From NCBI GenBank assembly GCA_045133615.1, contig JBGUUQ010000028.1, forward strand, positions 1 to 64,000: a stretch of DNA of 64,000 nt, written 5' to 3'. Each line of letters starts with the position of its first letter. The stretch's first letter is position 1. Source of the stretch: M3 sp045133615 (GTDB lineage Bacteria; Bacteroidota; Bacteroidia; Bacteroidales; Muribaculaceae). The position numbers and the translations under genes are program-made. The notes under the pieces are model-generated. The model was not told the DNA's origin. It did no database searches and saw nothing but the letters and a program-made list of their open reading frames with translations. Positions 15,861 to 24,450 of the stretch are shown here, one piece after another.

Positions 15861-16907
15861 TTAATGCGCACTCTTGAACTCTTCGAGGAAACGAGTATCG
15901 TTTTCAGAGAACATGCGCAAGTCTTTCACCTGATATTTGAGGTTGGTGATACGTTCCACACCCATACCAAGTGCGAAACCGGAATAAATCTTGGAATCTA
16001 TGCCGCATGCTTCGAGCACATTGGGGTCCACCATACCGCAACCGAGGATTTCAACCCATCCGGTATGCTTACAGAATGAACATCCCTTTCCGCCACAAAG
16101 GTTGCAGGAAATATCCATTTCAGCCGACGGTTCGGTAAACGGGAAATAGCTCGGACGAAGACGTATCTTGGTTTCGGGACCAAACATCTCCTGTGCAAAA
16201 TACAGAAGTGTCTGTTTGAGGTCGGCAAACGATACATTCTTATCCACATAGAGCGCCTCCACTTGGTGGAAGAAGCAGTGGGCACGAGCAGAGATAGCCT
16301 CGTTGCGATACACACGTCCGGGACAGATGATGCGTACGGGCGGTTGCTGCTTCTCCATCACACGGCTTTGTACCGACGACGTATGAGTGCGAAGCAACAC
16401 ATCGGCGGGATTACGCTGTATGAAGAACGTGTCCTGCATATCACGCGCAGGATGGTCGGCAGCAAAATTGAGCGACGAGAACACATGCCAGTCATCCTCT
16501 ATTTCCGGTCCTTCGGCAATAGTGAACCCGAGGCGCGAGAAAATGTCGATAATTTCCTGACGCACGAGCGACAGCGGGTGGCGCGTACCGAGAGCTATCG
16601 GAGCGGCCGAGCGGGTAAGATCGAGAGCATCGTCTACTGCATCGGTCGTTTCGAGTGCTTCACGAAGCGAATTGATTTTTTCGGTAGCAAGATTTTTGAG
16701 TTCGTTGAGTTTCTGTCCTATCTCCTTTTTCTGCTCTGCGGGAACATTACGGAAATCATTGAAAAGCAACGAAACTTCACCTTTCTTGCTGAGATATTGA
16801 ATACGCAAAGCCTCCACTTGGGCGGCATCTGCAGCCTGCAAGCCCTCGATGCGAGCTTTGAGGTCATTTATTTTTTCAAGCATTTCTGTAAGTATCTGTT
16901 TATTCAT
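15861..16907 (-). CDS. pheS: Phenylalanine--tRNA ligase alpha subunit
   Basis: A 348-residue class II aminoacyl-tRNA synthetase subunit that, with PheT, charges tRNA-Phe. It shows an N-terminal coiled-coil (about 1-85), motif 2 (RVYRNEAISARAHCFFHQVE), the phenylalanine-site region RLRPSYFPFTEPSAEMDISC and motif 3 (GFALGMGVERITNLKY). Cysteine pairs in CNLCGGKGCSFCKHTGW are seen in many PheS proteins. pheT is not adjacent, as is usual in Bacteroidetes. The ATG at 16907 was chosen because it begins the coiled-coil. A second Met nine codons later is possible. Confidence 0.96.
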   Translation of the reverse strand: MNKQILTEMLEKINDLKARIEGLQAADAAQVEALRIQYLSKKGEVSLLFNDFRNVPAEQKKEIGQKLNELKNLATEKINSLREALETTDAVDDALDLTRSAAPIALGTRHPLSLVRQEIIDIFSRLGFTIAEGPEIEDDWHVFSSLNFAADHPARDMQDTFFIQRNPADVLLRTHTSSVQSRVMEKQQPPVRIICPGRVYRNEAISARAHCFFHQVEALYVDKNVSFADLKQTLLYFAQEMFGPETKIRLRPSYFPFTEPSAEMDISCNLCGGKGCSFCKHTGWVEILGCGMVDPNVLEACGIDSKIYSGFALGMGVERITNLKYQVKDLRMFSENDTRFLEEFKSAH

Positions 16908-16981
16908 GCAAAATTAATAAATTTTGCCGAAAACTCACACTTTGGCAGTTGAAAGATGAGTGGAACAGACTCTAAATGACA

Positions 16982-17025
16982 TAAAAAGCGGAAGCTCGCC
17001 GTCGCATCAGCGACAAGCGGGCTTC
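16982..17025 (-). terminator. Intrinsic terminator at the end of the glp operon
   Basis: On the minus strand GAAGCCCGCTTGTCGC, loop TGAT, GCGACGGCGAGCTTC forms a long stem with small bulges, followed by CGCTTTTTAT. It lies 31 nt after the last gene of the glycerol-phosphate operon. On the plus strand the same stem is followed by CTCTTTTG, so it could act in both directions. Confidence 0.75.
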
Positions 17026-17055
17026 TCTTTTGTTTATCAAATCTGCTACTTCTGC

Positions 17056-18036
17056 TTATTTGATTTTTTCGTAAATGTAAACTTCGTGGATTTCTTTGGT
17101 GTAACCTTCGTTTACGAACGGGCCTTGAGACATACCGAGGATGATTTGAGTACCGCGGTTGTTCAATACCAAGAGATCATCAGTGCAAGGATCGATGCAA
17201 AGACCTTCGATTTCACCGGCACGACGGAAGTCGCTCATTTCACGGAATGTTTCAAGACGACCAGCCTTTGCGCCACCAGCGATTTTACCCTTGCGGATAA
17301 CGGGCTTACCATCTTTCAACTTAACGCTCCAAGGATTTTCCTTTTCAGGTTCTTGACCATCGATGAGACCTGTGTAAGGAACTTCAGTGATGTCAGCGAT
17401 GTAAAGGTTGTCGGCGATGTGGTAAGTAGATTCACCATCGTCAGCTGCGAACAACATCTTACCGTCAGCGATGAAGATACCTTGAGTCCAATAAGGCATT
17501 GGACGGCATTGCATCTTGGTGTAGTATTGTTTAGTCTCCAAGCTGTAGCAATATACATAACGGCTGTCTACCCAGTCACTCATCCAGATCATGTTTTTGT
17601 CACGGTCAACTGCAAGACCGGAAACTTCTACTTGACCTGATTCAGCGCACCAAGGTATATCTTCGATCCATTCCAAAGTGTTGGCATCGTAAACAGAGAT
17701 TGCGATGTTGTAACCACGACCGAATTCAAACTTTTCGTTACCGGTGTAAATCTTGCCATCATAAACGTCGATGTCACCGAAGTGGTTAGCCAATTTAGGA
17801 TTGGGGAACAAAGGATCGTCAGCTGTTTGAACACGTTTTGCAACGAGATTCCAGTTCTTGTCATATTTGTAAAGACCGCGGGTATCAGATACATAGAAGT
17901 AATCTTTGTCGGCAGCAATACCTTGACGACCGGGAACTTCAACTACTTTCTTCAATCTGTATTCAGTACCTACATGTTGAGCGTTAACGCCAACTGCGAG
18001 CATTACGAAAGAAAGAATAAACAATAACTTTTTCAT
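17056..18036 (-). CDS. Secreted beta-propeller protein of unknown function in the glp operon
   Basis: A 326-residue protein with a clear signal peptide (MKKLLFILSFVMLAVGVNAQ) and no lipobox, so likely periplasmic or secreted. The rest shows recurring blade-like strands: GIAADKDYFYVSDTRGLYKY, GDIDVYDGKIYTG, VSGLAVDRDKNMIWMSDWVD and IEGLCIDPCTDDLLVLNNRG. These resemble SMP-30/NHL or phytase-like esterase propellers, but I cannot assign a named family securely. It is the last gene of the run glpABC - two MFS - HAD - porin. That suggests capture or hydrolysis of a glycerol-phosphate compound outside the inner membrane. This function is inference from position only. Confidence 0.75.
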   Translation of the reverse strand: MKKLLFILSFVMLAVGVNAQHVGTEYRLKKVVEVPGRQGIAADKDYFYVSDTRGLYKYDKNWNLVAKRVQTADDPLFPNPKLANHFGDIDVYDGKIYTGNEKFEFGRGYNIAISVYDANTLEWIEDIPWCAESGQVEVSGLAVDRDKNMIWMSDWVDSRYVYCYSLETKQYYTKMQCRPMPYWTQGIFIADGKMLFAADDGESTYHIADNLYIADITEVPYTGLIDGQEPEKENPWSVKLKDGKPVIRKGKIAGGAKAGRLETFREMSDFRRAGEIEGLCIDPCTDDLLVLNNRGTQIILGMSQGPFVNEGYTKEIHEVYIYEKIK

Positions 18037-18078
18037 AATCTATTAGTTTTAAGTTAGTATAAATATTAATTAGGTCTT

Positions 18079-19263
18079 TTAGAATTTGAACAAGCCCATG
18101 AGTTGGATTTGATCACGACCGTCGATACCTTGAGCCTTTTCAACCTTGTCGCCATAGAAGAAGTGACCGTAGTTGAGTTGGAACTTAACGTTGTTGCAAA
18201 GTTGATAAGTGCAACCTACGAGGATACGGTTGTAGTTGTTAAGAGAAGTTTCGTTCATCTTGTCCTTGTACATATCCCAACGTACGATGGGGAGCCACTT
18301 ACCTGCGTGGTAACCTGCCAATACATATGCACCTTGTTCGTCAACTACGTCTACATCGTTAACTGAAGATTTCATCAAACCATATTCAGCACGGAGATCG
18401 AGACCGGTAGGATCGTTATACCAAGCACCTACTACGAAACGGCTCATGGGATTGTACTTTTCGCCACCTACGTTCGGACCTGAACCACCTGCCAATGCTT
18501 TTGATTCATATTCACCATAGTTATAAGTAGCCTTGATGTTGAAGTTCTTGATAGGACGTACAGTTGCAGATACGTAGATATCCTTTGACTTGTTAGAGTC
18601 GTCCTTGCAAGGAATAGAACCATTGGTAAGAGCTACGTCATAGTGCAAGTAGCTGAAGCCCTTTCCGGAGGGGAACAATTCACCCATGAACATGATACCG
18701 AGGTCACGACCGTAGTCAACCAAGTTGTATTCATACGGGTTGCGGCATGCGATACGGTAAACGATGTTAGAGAAGTCTACAGTTTCCAAAGTAGCGGGAG
18801 AAATGTCGTAGTTTTCATAACCGAGCGGGGTGTAGAATTGACCGACACGTACTTTGAATTCGGGAGCGATTTTCCAAGTAGCGAATGCATCCATTACTTG
18901 AATGTTCTTTTGACCGTTACCGTTGGTTGAACCTGCGATACCGTTGAAAGCTTCGATTTGCAAACGGAAGTCGATGTTGTCGCATACCTTACCGTCCATA
19001 ATCAAACGAAGACGCTTAGCTTGGAATGATGAAGAAGAGGCATTGTCGTCGTTTTGCCAGTTCCATCCGGTCTGTAAGTAACCTGAAATCTTAGGAAGCT
19101 TGGAAAGAACTTTTTCCCAGCCTGTTTGTTCGCCTGCGGGAGCAGCAGCTTCAGTTGCAGCAGGAGATTCTACCGGTTGCGCATACTTATCTTCTGCGAA
19201 ATCAGAAGCAAAAGCAGATGTTGAAACTGCACAACCCACTAAAATTGCAAATAACTTTTTCAT
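18079..19263 (-). CDS. Outer-membrane porin of the phosphate-selective porin O/P type
   Basis: A 394-residue protein with signal peptide (ending AFA), an Ala/Glu-rich linker, then alternating amphipathic strands of a beta-barrel. GYLQTGWNWQNDD, FQAKRLRLIMDGKVCDNIDF, QVMDAFATWKIAPEFKVRVG and YTPLGYENYDIS match porin O/P (OprO/OprP-like) proteins. It ends in a typical barrel terminus (MGLFKF, C-terminal Phe). Members form anion-selective pores. In this operon, before the beta-propeller and after the HAD phosphatase and GlpT-like genes, it probably lets phosphorylated glycerol compounds or phosphate through the outer membrane. Confidence 0.88.
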   Translation of the reverse strand: MKKLFAILVGCAVSTSAFASDFAEDKYAQPVESPAATEAAAPAGEQTGWEKVLSKLPKISGYLQTGWNWQNDDNASSSSFQAKRLRLIMDGKVCDNIDFRLQIEAFNGIAGSTNGNGQKNIQVMDAFATWKIAPEFKVRVGQFYTPLGYENYDISPATLETVDFSNIVYRIACRNPYEYNLVDYGRDLGIMFMGELFPSGKGFSYLHYDVALTNGSIPCKDDSNKSKDIYVSATVRPIKNFNIKATYNYGEYESKALAGGSGPNVGGEKYNPMSRFVVGAWYNDPTGLDLRAEYGLMKSSVNDVDVVDEQGAYVLAGYHAGKWLPIVRWDMYKDKMNETSLNNYNRILVGCTYQLCNNVKFQLNYGHFFYGDKVEKAQGIDGRDQIQLMGLFKF

Positions 19264-19338
19264 GATAATAAAGTGTTAAATGGTTAATAATAGGGTTTTT
19301 AATTAGTTAATATTTAGTTTATTATCTCTATCCTTTGA

Positions 19339-20199
19339 TTATTGGCGTGATGCGATGAGCAACTTGCCGAATTCTTCGATATTGAGAGCTGTGATAGCCG
19401 GCTGCGGGTCGGAATTGACCGCCGTCTCAAGCGTGGTCTCACCCGAAAGCACCAACACTCCGAGAGAGCCTGCATTGCGAGCGGTAGCCACATCGGTGTA
19501 GATACGGTCACCACACATTGCCACTTCGTCGGGAGCCAAGCCGTATTTGGCTTGAATGCACCGCAACATATCGGGATTTGGTTTACCGATTACGATATCC
19601 GGTTCGCGTCCGGTTGCATGCTCGATACACTTGCACATCGAGCCACAATCCACCAGCACTACTTCTTTGTCGGTCGGACATACACGGTCGGGGTTGGTAG
19701 CGATATACCTCACACCTTGTAAAGCCCACCATGCTGCTCGGCAAAGACGTTCATAGCAAAGCGTCATATCGAATGCCACTACAAGAATGTCGGGACGGTC
19801 GGCAGGATCATCGGCAGCCATTTCAAATCCGGCTTCCTCAAACTCCTTAATCATACTCGGCGTACCAAGTACGAACAAGCGTTTTGCTTCCGGATGATTC
19901 TGCTTGATATAGTCGATGGTAGCGACAGCCGTAGTGTACACTTCCTCAGGCGTAGCATCGATACCGAGACCTTGCAGTTTCTTCAGATAGTCGGAGATAC
20001 TTTTTGTGGGATTGTTGGTAAGGAATGAATAACCAATGCCATGTTCGGTCAAAGACGCCAAGAATCCTTTCGTCCACGGGAACAATGTCGAGCCCATATA
20101 AATGGTACCATCCATATCAAGCGCCACATGCTTTATCTTCGCACAAGCCTGCTTCAGCTCTTCCGGCGACATTGGTGACATATATTTATCAAATTCCAT
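19339..20199 (-). CDS. HAD-IIA family phosphatase (NagD/PGP-like)
   Basis: A 286-residue cytoplasmic hydrolase of the HAD superfamily, subclass IIA. Motif I is ALDMDGTIYMGS (Asp28 nucleophile, Asp30). Then come SFLTNNPTKS, the C2 cap region, GKPNPDMLRC and the metal-binding motif MCGDRIYTDVATARNAG. Relatives dephosphorylate small sugar or polyol phosphates such as phosphoglycolate, glycerol 3-phosphate or UMP. Placement between a GlpT-like antiporter and a porin in the glp run makes glycerol 3-phosphate or a related compound a reasonable substrate, but that is inference. Confidence 0.88.
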   Translation of the reverse strand: MEFDKYMSPMSPEELKQACAKIKHVALDMDGTIYMGSTLFPWTKGFLASLTEHGIGYSFLTNNPTKSISDYLKKLQGLGIDATPEEVYTTAVATIDYIKQNHPEAKRLFVLGTPSMIKEFEEAGFEMAADDPADRPDILVVAFDMTLCYERLCRAAWWALQGVRYIATNPDRVCPTDKEVVLVDCGSMCKCIEHATGREPDIVIGKPNPDMLRCIQAKYGLAPDEVAMCGDRIYTDVATARNAGSLGVLVLSGETTLETAVNSDPQPAITALNIEEFGKLLIASRQ

Positions 20200-20264
20200 A
20201 ATGTGATTTATGAATCTTATAAATATTTTTGACTAAGTTAATATTTTTTGATGAATTATCAAAA

Positions 20265-21749
20265 TTATTCATCATATTTTATCTTCGATGCACGTTCGTA
20301 ACCGTCGCGAGGAGCTTTCCACATCGAAATCAGCACAAACATACCGATGATTGCAACTACGATAATAGTTTCAAACACGCGAGTCCATCCGCATGCATCG
20401 GCAACGTAACCAACCAAAAGGCCTGAAATACCGGAACCTAAGTAACCGAGGATACCGGCAATACCATTGGCGCGGGCAGAAGCCTCTTTAGTGGCTTGAT
20501 TACCGAGTTCGATACCGATAAGAGCCTGCGGTCCGTAGATACAGAAACCGGCTCCGACAAGCACAAGTGCCGTTACCGTAAGGCTTGCCGATTCGGGCAA
20601 GAAACGGAAGATAGTCATGAATATTGCTGCACCGAGCATACACATCACACACATGCGATGACCTTTGCCCTTGAAAAGATGGTCGGTTGCCCATCCGGCT
20701 ACAAGTGTACCGACGATACCGGCGATTTCAAATGCAGCTACCGTCCAACCAGCATCCTTAATAGACAATCCGCGACTTTCGGTCAAGAATTTGGGTCCCC
20801 AATCAAGAATACCCATACGCACGATGTACACAAACAAATTGGCAACACAGAATGTCCAGACCCAACGGTTTTTCCAAACCATCTCAAGTTCGAATTTCTT
20901 GCGAGCCTTAGCGCTTTTTGTTTCGCTGTAACTGCCAAGATTGGTATCGGGAAGGTCGGGAAGGCCTGCATCTTTCGGTTCATCGCGAAGACCGATAAAT
21001 ACGAATATCGCACCTGCCACTGCCAAACATGCGGGGAGCCAGAAACACCATTTCCATGCACCTACGTGCTGTGCATATATTAGAGCTTGAGCGGCAGCAT
21101 CAGCAACATCATTATTGGTAAGATTTTCGGTAATGCGTTGCACCACTTCAGCATTTTCGCTAAGGTTGACACCCATGCTACCCATGATGTAACCGCAGAC
21201 GATTACTGCGAGAGCGGCTCCGATAGAGTGTGAGCAGTTCCAAACCGACATTTTTGTAGCCAATTCTGATGGGTGAATCCAGTGCGGAAGGATACGAGCG
21301 CACGGAGGATAACCCATTCCTTGGAAATACTGATTGAGAATGATGGTCACACCCATCACCAAGAGAAGAAATTCCACCATCTTCGGTCCGTTTTCCACTC
21401 CGGTCACCCATACGCTGAAATCGGCACCGAATCCGAAGGCAAAGTTTGCAACGGCACAGAGCAACAAGCCCACCGCCATCACGATACGACCGCGGATGCG
21501 GTCAACGACATATCCGTTGATAAATCGGGAGAATCCATAGACCAATGAGCCGGCAAAAATAATCCAACCGAAACTCTTGTTGGTAATACCGAATTCGGCA
21601 GTCATGCCGGGCATTGCCAAGGAGAAGTTCTTACGAACGAAGTAGAAGATTGCGTAGCCTACCATGGTCACCAAAATGGTGCGCATCTGCCACGACATGA
21701 ATTTCTTTTTTGAATCGCCTAATGAGCGATATGCATCTTCTTTTGCCAT
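20265..21749 (-). CDS. MFS organophosphate:phosphate antiporter, GlpT-type (copy 1)
   Basis: A 494-residue, 12-helix major facilitator of the OPA subfamily. It shows YAIFYFVRKNFSLAMPGM in helix 1, the loop NGYVVDRIRGRIVM, YFQGMGYPPCARILPHW and the MSVWNCSHSIGAALA block, all typical of GlpT/UhpT. These import glycerol 3-phosphate or hexose phosphate in exchange for phosphate. The insertion of about 35 residues between helices 5 and 6 (ENAEVVQRITENLTNNDVAD) is longer than usual. It lies 17 nt after a second, divergent antiporter. glpABC in the same operon argues for glycerol 3-phosphate. Which copy carries which substrate is unknown. Confidence 0.88.
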   Translation of the reverse strand: MAKEDAYRSLGDSKKKFMSWQMRTILVTMVGYAIFYFVRKNFSLAMPGMTAEFGITNKSFGWIIFAGSLVYGFSRFINGYVVDRIRGRIVMAVGLLLCAVANFAFGFGADFSVWVTGVENGPKMVEFLLLVMGVTIILNQYFQGMGYPPCARILPHWIHPSELATKMSVWNCSHSIGAALAVIVCGYIMGSMGVNLSENAEVVQRITENLTNNDVADAAAQALIYAQHVGAWKWCFWLPACLAVAGAIFVFIGLRDEPKDAGLPDLPDTNLGSYSETKSAKARKKFELEMVWKNRWVWTFCVANLFVYIVRMGILDWGPKFLTESRGLSIKDAGWTVAAFEIAGIVGTLVAGWATDHLFKGKGHRMCVMCMLGAAIFMTIFRFLPESASLTVTALVLVGAGFCIYGPQALIGIELGNQATKEASARANGIAGILGYLGSGISGLLVGYVADACGWTRVFETIIVVAIIGMFVLISMWKAPRDGYERASKIKYDE

Positions 21750-21766
21750 GTGTATATGATTTAAGT

Positions 21767-23158
21767 TTATCTTTCTTTCTTATTTGCAAGATACTGCTCT
21801 TCTTTGTAAGTGAACATCATAAACACTATCGACAGCACACAAGCAGCGATAAGGAGTACGAATGTCCAATTCCAACCGAATCCGTCGGCAACATAACCGA
21901 TAAGCATGTTTGCCAAAATTGCCGTACCAAAGAAGTAACCGAAAAATCCGGTAAATCCGGCTGCCGTTCCCGACGCATTTTTCGGAGCAAGGTCAAGAGC
22001 TTGAACGCCGATAAGCATCACCGGACCATAGATAAAGAATCCGATACCGATAAGCGATATAATCACAACGGTAAGATTATCAAGGAATGCCCAATAAAGG
22101 ACGATAAACACAGCCACAAGCGCCATGAAGATTATAGTAGGCAACGCACGGCGACCGTTAAACACTTTGTCGCTCAACCATCCGCACACAAGTGTACCCG
22201 GAATAGCGGCAAACTCATAAGCGAAATATGCCCAACCTGCCGATTTAAGATCAATACCCTTATCGGTCAAGATTGTAGGTGCCCAATCAAGACATCCGTA
22301 TCTCACCATGTAGACGAATGCATTCGCGCATGCAATAAACCAAAGGAACTTATTGTTGAGCACATACTGCATGAAAATTTCTTTTGCAGTAAGCACTTGC
22401 TCCGATTTCTCACTATAATTTTTCGGATAATCATTGCGCCACTTTTCGATTGACGGAAGACCGCATGATTGAGGAGTGTCACGAAGCAGACAGTAAGCAA
22501 TTATAGCAATCAATATAGCTGTTGCGGCGGGGAAAAGGAATGTTCCAACGAGGAAATAGCTTTGCTCGTCAGCACCGTAAAACCATGAGCCAAACCAAGT
22601 AGCACCATACACTGCCATCGGGCCGACAAGAGCACCTCCGACATTGTGAGCACAGTTCCATATCGACATCATTGTTCCACGTTCGGATTGCGAGAACCAA
22701 TGAGTCATCACACGTCCGCACGGAGGCCAACCCATACCGTTAAACCATCCAACGAGGAAGTTGAGTACACCCATCAAAACGACGGCCATTGTATGATTTT
22801 CAGGGCCTAACGCTGTGATGGGAACGACCATAAACATCATCGAAATCGATGCAAGTACCAAGCCAAGCGGCAAGAATTTACGAGCATCACTACGGTCTGA
22901 CACCGAACCCATCAAGAATTTCGACAACGCATAAGCCACTGCATTCATGGCCAATACCGTACCGAGTTCGCCTTTTACGAAACCGAAAGGCTCAAGCATC
23001 GGAATCGCCATCGAGAAGTTCTTACGAACAATGTAGAATGCAGCATATCCGATGAATGCTCCTAAAAATACTTGCCAACGCAGCGATTTATAACGCTTGT
23101 CGGCCTCAGGACCGGTTTGCTCCGGACGGTGAGCCGGTGGTGCAAGAAATCTGTTCAT
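21767..23158 (-). CDS. MFS organophosphate:phosphate antiporter, GlpT/UhpT-type (copy 2)
   Basis: A 463-residue, 12-helix OPA-family major facilitator with YAAFYIVRKNFSMAIPMLEP, SKFLMGSVSDRSDARKFLPL, GWFNGMGWPPCGRVMTHWFS and MMSIWNCAHNVGGALVGPM. The GMGWPPCGR block and the Arg in VRKNFS are the family's substrate-site region. It resembles the downstream copy in organisation but differs clearly in sequence, so it is an old duplication or separate acquisition. It starts 30 nt after glpC. A role in glycerol 3-phosphate uptake is supported by the operon. Different substrate preference from copy 1 is likely but unproven. Confidence 0.88.
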   Translation of the reverse strand: MNRFLAPPAHRPEQTGPEADKRYKSLRWQVFLGAFIGYAAFYIVRKNFSMAIPMLEPFGFVKGELGTVLAMNAVAYALSKFLMGSVSDRSDARKFLPLGLVLASISMMFMVVPITALGPENHTMAVVLMGVLNFLVGWFNGMGWPPCGRVMTHWFSQSERGTMMSIWNCAHNVGGALVGPMAVYGATWFGSWFYGADEQSYFLVGTFLFPAATAILIAIIAYCLLRDTPQSCGLPSIEKWRNDYPKNYSEKSEQVLTAKEIFMQYVLNNKFLWFIACANAFVYMVRYGCLDWAPTILTDKGIDLKSAGWAYFAYEFAAIPGTLVCGWLSDKVFNGRRALPTIIFMALVAVFIVLYWAFLDNLTVVIISLIGIGFFIYGPVMLIGVQALDLAPKNASGTAAGFTGFFGYFFGTAILANMLIGYVADGFGWNWTFVLLIAACVLSIVFMMFTYKEEQYLANKKER

Positions 23159-23188
23159 GATATTATCGATTTATTATTAATTCATTGA

Positions 23189-24433
23189 TTACTTATTTGC
23201 TGCCTTTGTTGCTTCGACATCGAGAGCTTGTGCGAGTATCGAAATTGGATTTTCCACTTTAGCGCTCGTCGACATCTCAATCTGCCATTTACACGTTTCG
23301 CAATCTGTTGCCACGACATCTACTTTTGCCTCTTCGATCTGACGGAAAAGTGATGCGCCGATTGCTTGCGAATATTTGTAATTCTCCTTTTTGAATCCGT
23401 AAGTACCGGCGATACCGCAACATTGCGAATCGAGCATTACGAAATCCACACCGGGAATCATGCGAAGCAACGAGGTGGTATAGATAGCCCATCCGAGCTT
23501 CTCCATGTGGCAAGGCGTATGATAAGCGACACGCTTGTGGAAGTCATTCTTAAATACGAGTTTTGCGCCACCCTCTTCGATGAGACGATATATGAATTTA
23601 GTGGCGAGCATGATGTCGTCGCGCACGTCGGCATTATCGACACCGAGCAAATGCGGGTATTCATCACGCATCGTAAACGTACAGGTTGAACTGGTCGTAA
23701 TCACTTGTCGACCGGCTTCGGCAGCCTTGCGCACTTCGCCAAGATTGACTTTTGCATCGCGTGTGGCTTGCTTCACAAGCTTATTGGCTATCTTTGCCAC
23801 ACCACAACAACGCTCTTTTTCAAGAAGTTGCACGCCGTAGCCGAGAGCATTCATCACCGTCACCAAATCTTTACCCAACTGCGGATAATTATAGTTGACG
23901 TAGCATCCGTGGAAGAATGACACTTGCTTGCTGTATTCGCTTTGGCTTGCCGCTGCGTTTTTGCGGAACCACGATGTAAATTTCTGAGATGAATATGCCG
24001 GGAATTGGCGGTGAGCATCGATAGCAAGAGTTGCATCCATCACTTTCTTCACAGGAGTGAGCGACAGAGTCTTGTTGACTACCGGAGCTACCATCGAAGC
24101 CATAGTTCCCACAAAATCGGTATTGGCGAGCATTGTATCGCGCAATCCGGGCGATTTGCGGCTATATTTGATGCGAGCCGATTGAATGATATCACCAATC
24201 TTCACGTTAGACGGACAAGCCACTTCACATCGCTTGCAATTCAAGCAATATTTAAGGGCTTCGTCGTAGAATGTCGGTTTCTTCAATCGATAACGTTCAC
24301 CATCGGGACCGGCCTGTTTCGGACCCGGATATTCGGGGTTAACAGCGGTCACGGGACAATACACGGTGCATATTGTACATTTGATGCACTGCTCGAAATT
24401 ATTGTCGCTTATATTCAGTCCTTGATAATCCAT
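23189..24433 (-). CDS. glpC: Anaerobic glycerol-3-phosphate dehydrogenase subunit C
   Basis: A 414-residue iron-sulfur protein that passes electrons from GlpAB to the quinone pool. It has two ferredoxin motifs, CIKCTICTVYCPV (near 17-29) and CLNCKRCEVACPSNV (near 62-76), then two cysteine-rich CCG domains: FFHGCYVNYNYPQ...EKERCCGVA and YHTPCHMEKLG...LDSQCCGIAG. Domain order and length match GlpC. It lies 17 nt after glpB and 30 nt before the transporter gene. Confidence 0.95.
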   Translation of the reverse strand: MDYQGLNISDNNFEQCIKCTICTVYCPVTAVNPEYPGPKQAGPDGERYRLKKPTFYDEALKYCLNCKRCEVACPSNVKIGDIIQSARIKYSRKSPGLRDTMLANTDFVGTMASMVAPVVNKTLSLTPVKKVMDATLAIDAHRQFPAYSSQKFTSWFRKNAAASQSEYSKQVSFFHGCYVNYNYPQLGKDLVTVMNALGYGVQLLEKERCCGVAKIANKLVKQATRDAKVNLGEVRKAAEAGRQVITTSSTCTFTMRDEYPHLLGVDNADVRDDIMLATKFIYRLIEEGGAKLVFKNDFHKRVAYHTPCHMEKLGWAIYTTSLLRMIPGVDFVMLDSQCCGIAGTYGFKKENYKYSQAIGASLFRQIEEAKVDVVATDCETCKWQIEMSTSAKVENPISILAQALDVEATKAANK

Positions 24434-24450
24434 TTTGACCTCCTTGTGCG

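Noticed and set aside
16909..16916. TAATTTTG-like -7 element on the minus strand at the pheS start
   Set aside because: It would place the transcription start inside the coding region and has no -33 partner.
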